The notes under the pieces were generated by a model. It searched no databases, was not told where the DNA came from, and worked only from the letters and a program-made list of their open reading frames with translations. From assembly GCA_964454355.1 (NCBI GenBank), contig CAYVTA010000002.1:13750-77749 (forward strand): 64,000 nucleotides of DNA. The letters run 5' to 3'. The position numbers and the translations under genes are program-made. Numbering within the stretch: the stretch's first letter is position 1; each line of letters starts with the position of its first letter. Source of the stretch: UBA1081 sp964454355. Its GTDB lineage: Bacteria > Bacillota > Clostridia > Oscillospirales > Acutalibacteraceae. This document shows, in pieces, positions 61,699 through 64,000 of this stretch.

Positions 61699-61727
61699 TT
61701 GAAATATCAATATTTCAATATTATAAT
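61699..61727 (+). promoter_or_regulatory. Promoter of the TIM-barrel isomerase gene with operator-like repeat
   Basis: TTGAAA (61699-61704), 17 bases, TATAAT (61722-61727). TTGAAATAT-CA-ATATTTCAA (61699-61718) is a near-perfect palindrome covering the -35 box and spacer, a plausible repressor site. Confidence 0.7.
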
Positions 61728-61757
61728 AATACAAAAGTAATATTGAGAGGAATAGCT

Positions 61758-62597
61758 ATGATGTCTGACAAAATTTGTGTGAATTTAGGAACAAGTTCTG
61801 ATATTAAATGGATTGACCAGCTCGCTATCATAAAAAATGCGGGCTTTGACGGAGTTTTTATGGATTGGGAAAGAGATATAGACTTACATCCCATTATAGA
61901 GTACACCCGTGAGCTTGGACTTTTTATACATTCTCTCCATGCACCTTTCTACGGAATGGATGATATTTTCCACGATGACGAAGGCTGTCTTGCGGACAAA
62001 ATGATAAGCGACCTTATGGGCTCAATTGATTCTTGTGCTGAATTTGGAATTGATTTGGTTATTTTCCACGCAGTTATAGGCATGGACAACCACTCTCCCA
62101 ATGAATTAGGACTAAAAAGGCTTGAAAAAGTCATTGAATATGCTGCTGAAAAGAATATAAAGATAGCTTTTGAAAACACCGAAGGTGAAGAGTATCTTAA
62201 GGCTATTCTTGACCGCTACGGAGACAGAGAGCATATCGGTTTTTGTTTTGATTCAGGACACGCTATGTGTTACAACTCCGGCAGCGACATTTTAGGTAAA
62301 TTCGGCAAATATATTTTCTCAACACACCTTAACGACAATATGGGACAGACCGAAGAAGAAATCACATTCTGCGACGATAACCATATGCTCCCCTTTGACG
62401 GGATTGCAGATTGGGAGAAAATTGCAAAACAGCTGAAAGAGAATAATTTTAAAGGTCCATTAACTTTTGAGCTTGTCAAAGACAACCGCCCGAACAGGAA
62501 TACAAATGACAGATATGCTCAAATGTCTTTTGATGAATACATCAAAGAGGCGTATGAAAGAGCCGACAGATTTAGAAAATTGTATATAAGTATTTAA
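61758..62597 (+). CDS. Sugar phosphate isomerase/epimerase-like TIM-barrel protein
   Basis: A 279-residue protein of the xylose isomerase-like AP endonuclease 2 fold. Typical parts are NLGTSSDIKWIDQLAIIKNAGFDGVFMDWE at the start, IHSLHAPF, IVIFHA-like VIFHAVIG, AFENTEG (metal Glu), FCFDSGHAMCY, HLNDN and FELVKDNR (last metal Glu). Members act on sugars, inositols or hydroxypyruvate; the substrate is unknown. GAGAGGA lies before ATG 61758, with a second ATG right after; a TTG five codons upstream is inside the ribosome site. It is a single-gene unit with its own promoter and terminator. Confidence 0.85.
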   Translation: MMSDKICVNLGTSSDIKWIDQLAIIKNAGFDGVFMDWERDIDLHPIIEYTRELGLFIHSLHAPFYGMDDIFHDDEGCLADKMISDLMGSIDSCAEFGIDLVIFHAVIGMDNHSPNELGLKRLEKVIEYAAEKNIKIAFENTEGEEYLKAILDRYGDREHIGFCFDSGHAMCYNSGSDILGKFGKYIFSTHLNDNMGQTEEEITFCDDNHMLPFDGIADWEKIAKQLKENNFKGPLTFELVKDNRPNRNTNDRYAQMSFDEYIKEAYERADRFRKLYISI

Positions 62598-62617
62598 AAT
62601 ATAATTAACAGCAATAA

Positions 62618-62648
62618 ACCGCACCCGTTAAGGTGCGGTATTGTTTTA
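62618..62648 (+). terminator. Terminator after the TIM-barrel isomerase gene
   Basis: ACCGCACC (62618-62625) and GGTGCGGT (62632-62639) with a six-base loop, then TTGTTTT. Confidence 0.85.
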
Positions 62649-62785
62649 ATAATATTATCCAAATATCAACTTAAGCCAAATGCAGTTTTTACAGTATCCA
62701 AATCAACCGAGTACTTTTCCGTACTACTAACAAGATCAGTGCAATACCGTATTTCTGCTTTGATTAATATATCAGCAATGAATGG

Positions 62786-63409
62786 TCAACCATGATGTTT
62801 TTCATTTTTTGTTTTTTGCGAATGAGAAAAAGCATGACCGGAAGTTTCACAACTTGTGACGCCGCAATCCTTGCAGGTAGCAGCAGAGGAACTTGATGTT
62901 GTTACATAATTATGTTCTTTTACAGAACCCTGAGTCATACCGCATATCTCGCATGTTTGCGGTTTTGTGCATGTAGCTTCAGTATAACAATGTCCCGTTT
63001 TTTCAATAGTTGATACTTTCGTATCACCACAAGAACTGCATATATCCTGCTTTTGTCCTTCCTGTGTGCAAATTGCGTTCTTTAAAATTGCAGATTCATA
63101 ATTATGCAAATGATATTCTTCTCCGAATTTAAACAAATCTTCAAGCTTTGCTGACATTCGGAGTGTTATTCTTGCATCTGCAGCAACAATTTTTTCATCA
63201 CCATTAATATCTGCAAGATGAGCACAACTATCTGCTACATTTTCCAAATTTGCAGAATGCCTTAAAATAACTCTTGCATCTGCAGCTGTAACTTTTCCGT
63301 TGCCATCAACATCACCAAGATATTCAGAGCCAGTTGCATACACAACAACTGCGTTGATAACAAATATAAAAGTCAAACATGCTATTACATAAAGTATTCT
63401 TTTTTTCAT
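62786..63409 (-). CDS. Secreted dockerin protein with Cys-rich repeats
   Basis: A 207-residue exported protein. A signal peptide (about 1-26) is followed at once by two dockerin repeats, GDVDGNGKVTAADARVILRH and DINGDEKIVAADARITLR. The rest has several CxxCG-type knots (ICSSCGDTK, CEICGMTQ, CKDCGVTSC) as in cell-surface proteins of gut Clostridia. It ends at TGA 62786 after a histidine-lysine tail. The same frame stays open for another 39 codons to TGA 62666, so the stop may be a recent mutation or a readthrough site. GGAG-type site precedes ATG 63409. Confidence 0.75.
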   Translation of the reverse strand: MKKRILYVIACLTFIFVINAVVVYATGSEYLGDVDGNGKVTAADARVILRHSANLENVADSCAHLADINGDEKIVAADARITLRMSAKLEDLFKFGEEYHLHNYESAILKNAICTQEGQKQDICSSCGDTKVSTIEKTGHCYTEATCTKPQTCEICGMTQGSVKEHNYVTTSSSSAATCKDCGVTSCETSGHAFSHSQKTKNEKHHG

Positions 63410-63485
63410 GTTTGCATCTCCTTTTTTTTCTCAATAATTATAATTTTTATCAAAAAGACAAGTAATAATATCCAATTATTGTTAA

Positions 63486-64000
63486 TTATTTTATAATCAG
63501 GGATTCGCCGGTCATTTCTGCAGGCTGAGCAAGTCCCATCATATCAAGGAGTGTGGGACAAAGGTCGCAAAGTCTGCCGCCGTCCTTAAGAGGTGCTGAC
63601 TGCCCGATTGTGATAACAGGAACGGGATTTGTTGAGTGAGGTGTAAATGCCTCGCCGTTTTCGTCTATCATCTTGTCTGCATTGCCGTGGTCAGCAGTAA
63701 TGATCATCTTACCGTCCATTTTTGCAACTGCATCTGCAAGTCTGCCTACGCATTCGTCAACAGCCTCAACTGCGGCTACTGCTGCCTCAAAAATACCTGT
63801 GTGACCAACCATATCGCAGTTTGCGTAGTTGATGATGATAACATCGTACTTACCTGCAAGAACCTGCTCAACAACAGCATCTGTTACTTCATATGCACTC
63901 ATTTCGGGCTTCATATCGAATGTTGCAACATCAGGTGAATTTATAAGGATTCTGTCTTCACCGGGGAACTGAGCCTCAACACCGCCGTTGAAGAAGAATG
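63486..64000 (-). CDS. gpmI: 2,3-bisphosphoglycerate-independent phosphoglycerate mutase, C-terminal part (partial)
   Basis: The frame runs off the right edge, so only the last 171 residues are seen. They include FFNGGVEAQFPGEDRILI, the DMKPEMSAYEVTD stretch, NYANCDMVGHTG and ITADHGNAD, the latter two carrying the Mn2+ ligands of this alkaline phosphatase-like enzyme. It interconverts 3- and 2-phosphoglycerate in glycolysis. The sequence is typical, so the name is safe though the N-terminus is missing. About 75 bases separate it from the dockerin gene downstream. Confidence 0.95.
   Translation of the reverse strand, partial: FFFNGGVEAQFPGEDRILINSPDVATFDMKPEMSAYEVTDAVVEQVLAGKYDVIIINYANCDMVGHTGIFEAAVAAVEAVDECVGRLADAVAKMDGKMIITADHGNADKMIDENGEAFTPHSTNPVPVITIGQSAPLKDGGRLCDLCPTLLDMMGLAQPAEMTGESLIIK

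Noticed and set aside
1..64000. Search for CRISPR arrays, tRNA genes, insertion sequences and prophage genes
   Set aside because: No regularly spaced repeats, cloverleaf-like GC-rich segments, transposase or phage genes were seen by eye.

Overview
The window looks like a chromosome segment of a low-GC, anaerobic, spore-forming gut Firmicute, most likely Clostridia of the Oscillospiraceae/Ruminococcaceae type. The evidence is the AT-rich base composition, strong Shine-Dalgarno sites with several TTG starts, sporulation and spore genes (gpr, spoIIP, spoVAD, spoVAE), anaerobic glycine-radical metabolism (pflB/pflA), a membrane pyrophosphatase, and secreted proteins with type I dockerin repeats. 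No rRNA, tRNA, CRISPR array, prophage or insertion sequence was seen. The DNA reads as ordinary chromosome with a sugar-use and cell-envelope emphasis.

Layout. 0-3 kb: the end of a probable homoserine dehydrogenase gene, aspartate kinase, an unknown membrane protein and an SDR oxidoreductase. 3-10.5 kb: a lipoprotein, a GH2 beta-galactosidase, and the pflB-pflA operon behind a clear ZTP (pfl-motif) riboswitch with a terminator platform. 10.5-16 kb: a heterodimeric ABC exporter, a dispersed two-hairpin repeat (copy A) and a secreted metallophosphoesterase. 16-23 kb: a GPH sugar symporter, spoVAD, an M28 peptidase, a 54-residue membrane protein overlapping spoIIP, then spoIIP, gpr, rpsT and a small membrane protein. 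23-28 kb: a secreted beta-helix glycosidase-like protein, the membrane pyrophosphatase and YebC. 28-35 kb: one 2357-residue cyclic beta-1,2-glucan synthase-like enzyme. 35-39.5 kb: ruvX, a class A PBP and an SH3 protein in one operon, divergent from a TetR regulator. 39.5-44 kb: a four-gene run (YfcC-type carrier, secreted endonuclease/phosphatase-fold protein, zinc-ribbon membrane protein, RluA-type pseudouridine synthase). 44-48 kb: a GH35 beta-galactosidase, a decayed TRIC-type channel gene and typA. 48-53 kb: an MBOAT/SGNH acetylation pair and a ceramidase-like secreted protein. 53-56.8 kb: htpG under a perfect CIRCE operator, spoVAE and a foldase-like lipoprotein. 56.8-60.2 kb: a rhamnulokinase-family kinase with L-fucose isomerase. 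60.2-64 kb: repeat copy B, two dockerin proteins flanking a sugar isomerase/epimerase-like gene, and the end of gpmI.

How it fits together. GH2 and GH35 galactosidases, a beta-helix pectinase-like enzyme, a GPH symporter, fucose isomerase plus kinase and a TIM-barrel sugar isomerase suggest growth on plant and host glycans. Pyruvate then goes through formate lyase, whose operon appears tied to one-carbon status by ZTP sensing. Envelope functions are a PBP, a probable O-acetylation pair and a large glucan synthase. The most unusual items are the dispersed two-hairpin repeat, the riboswitch on pflBA, the 37-kb separation of spoVAD from spoVAE, the dockerin placed directly after the signal peptide, an in-frame TGA in one dockerin gene, the TRIC remnant, and several palindromes sitting on promoters.
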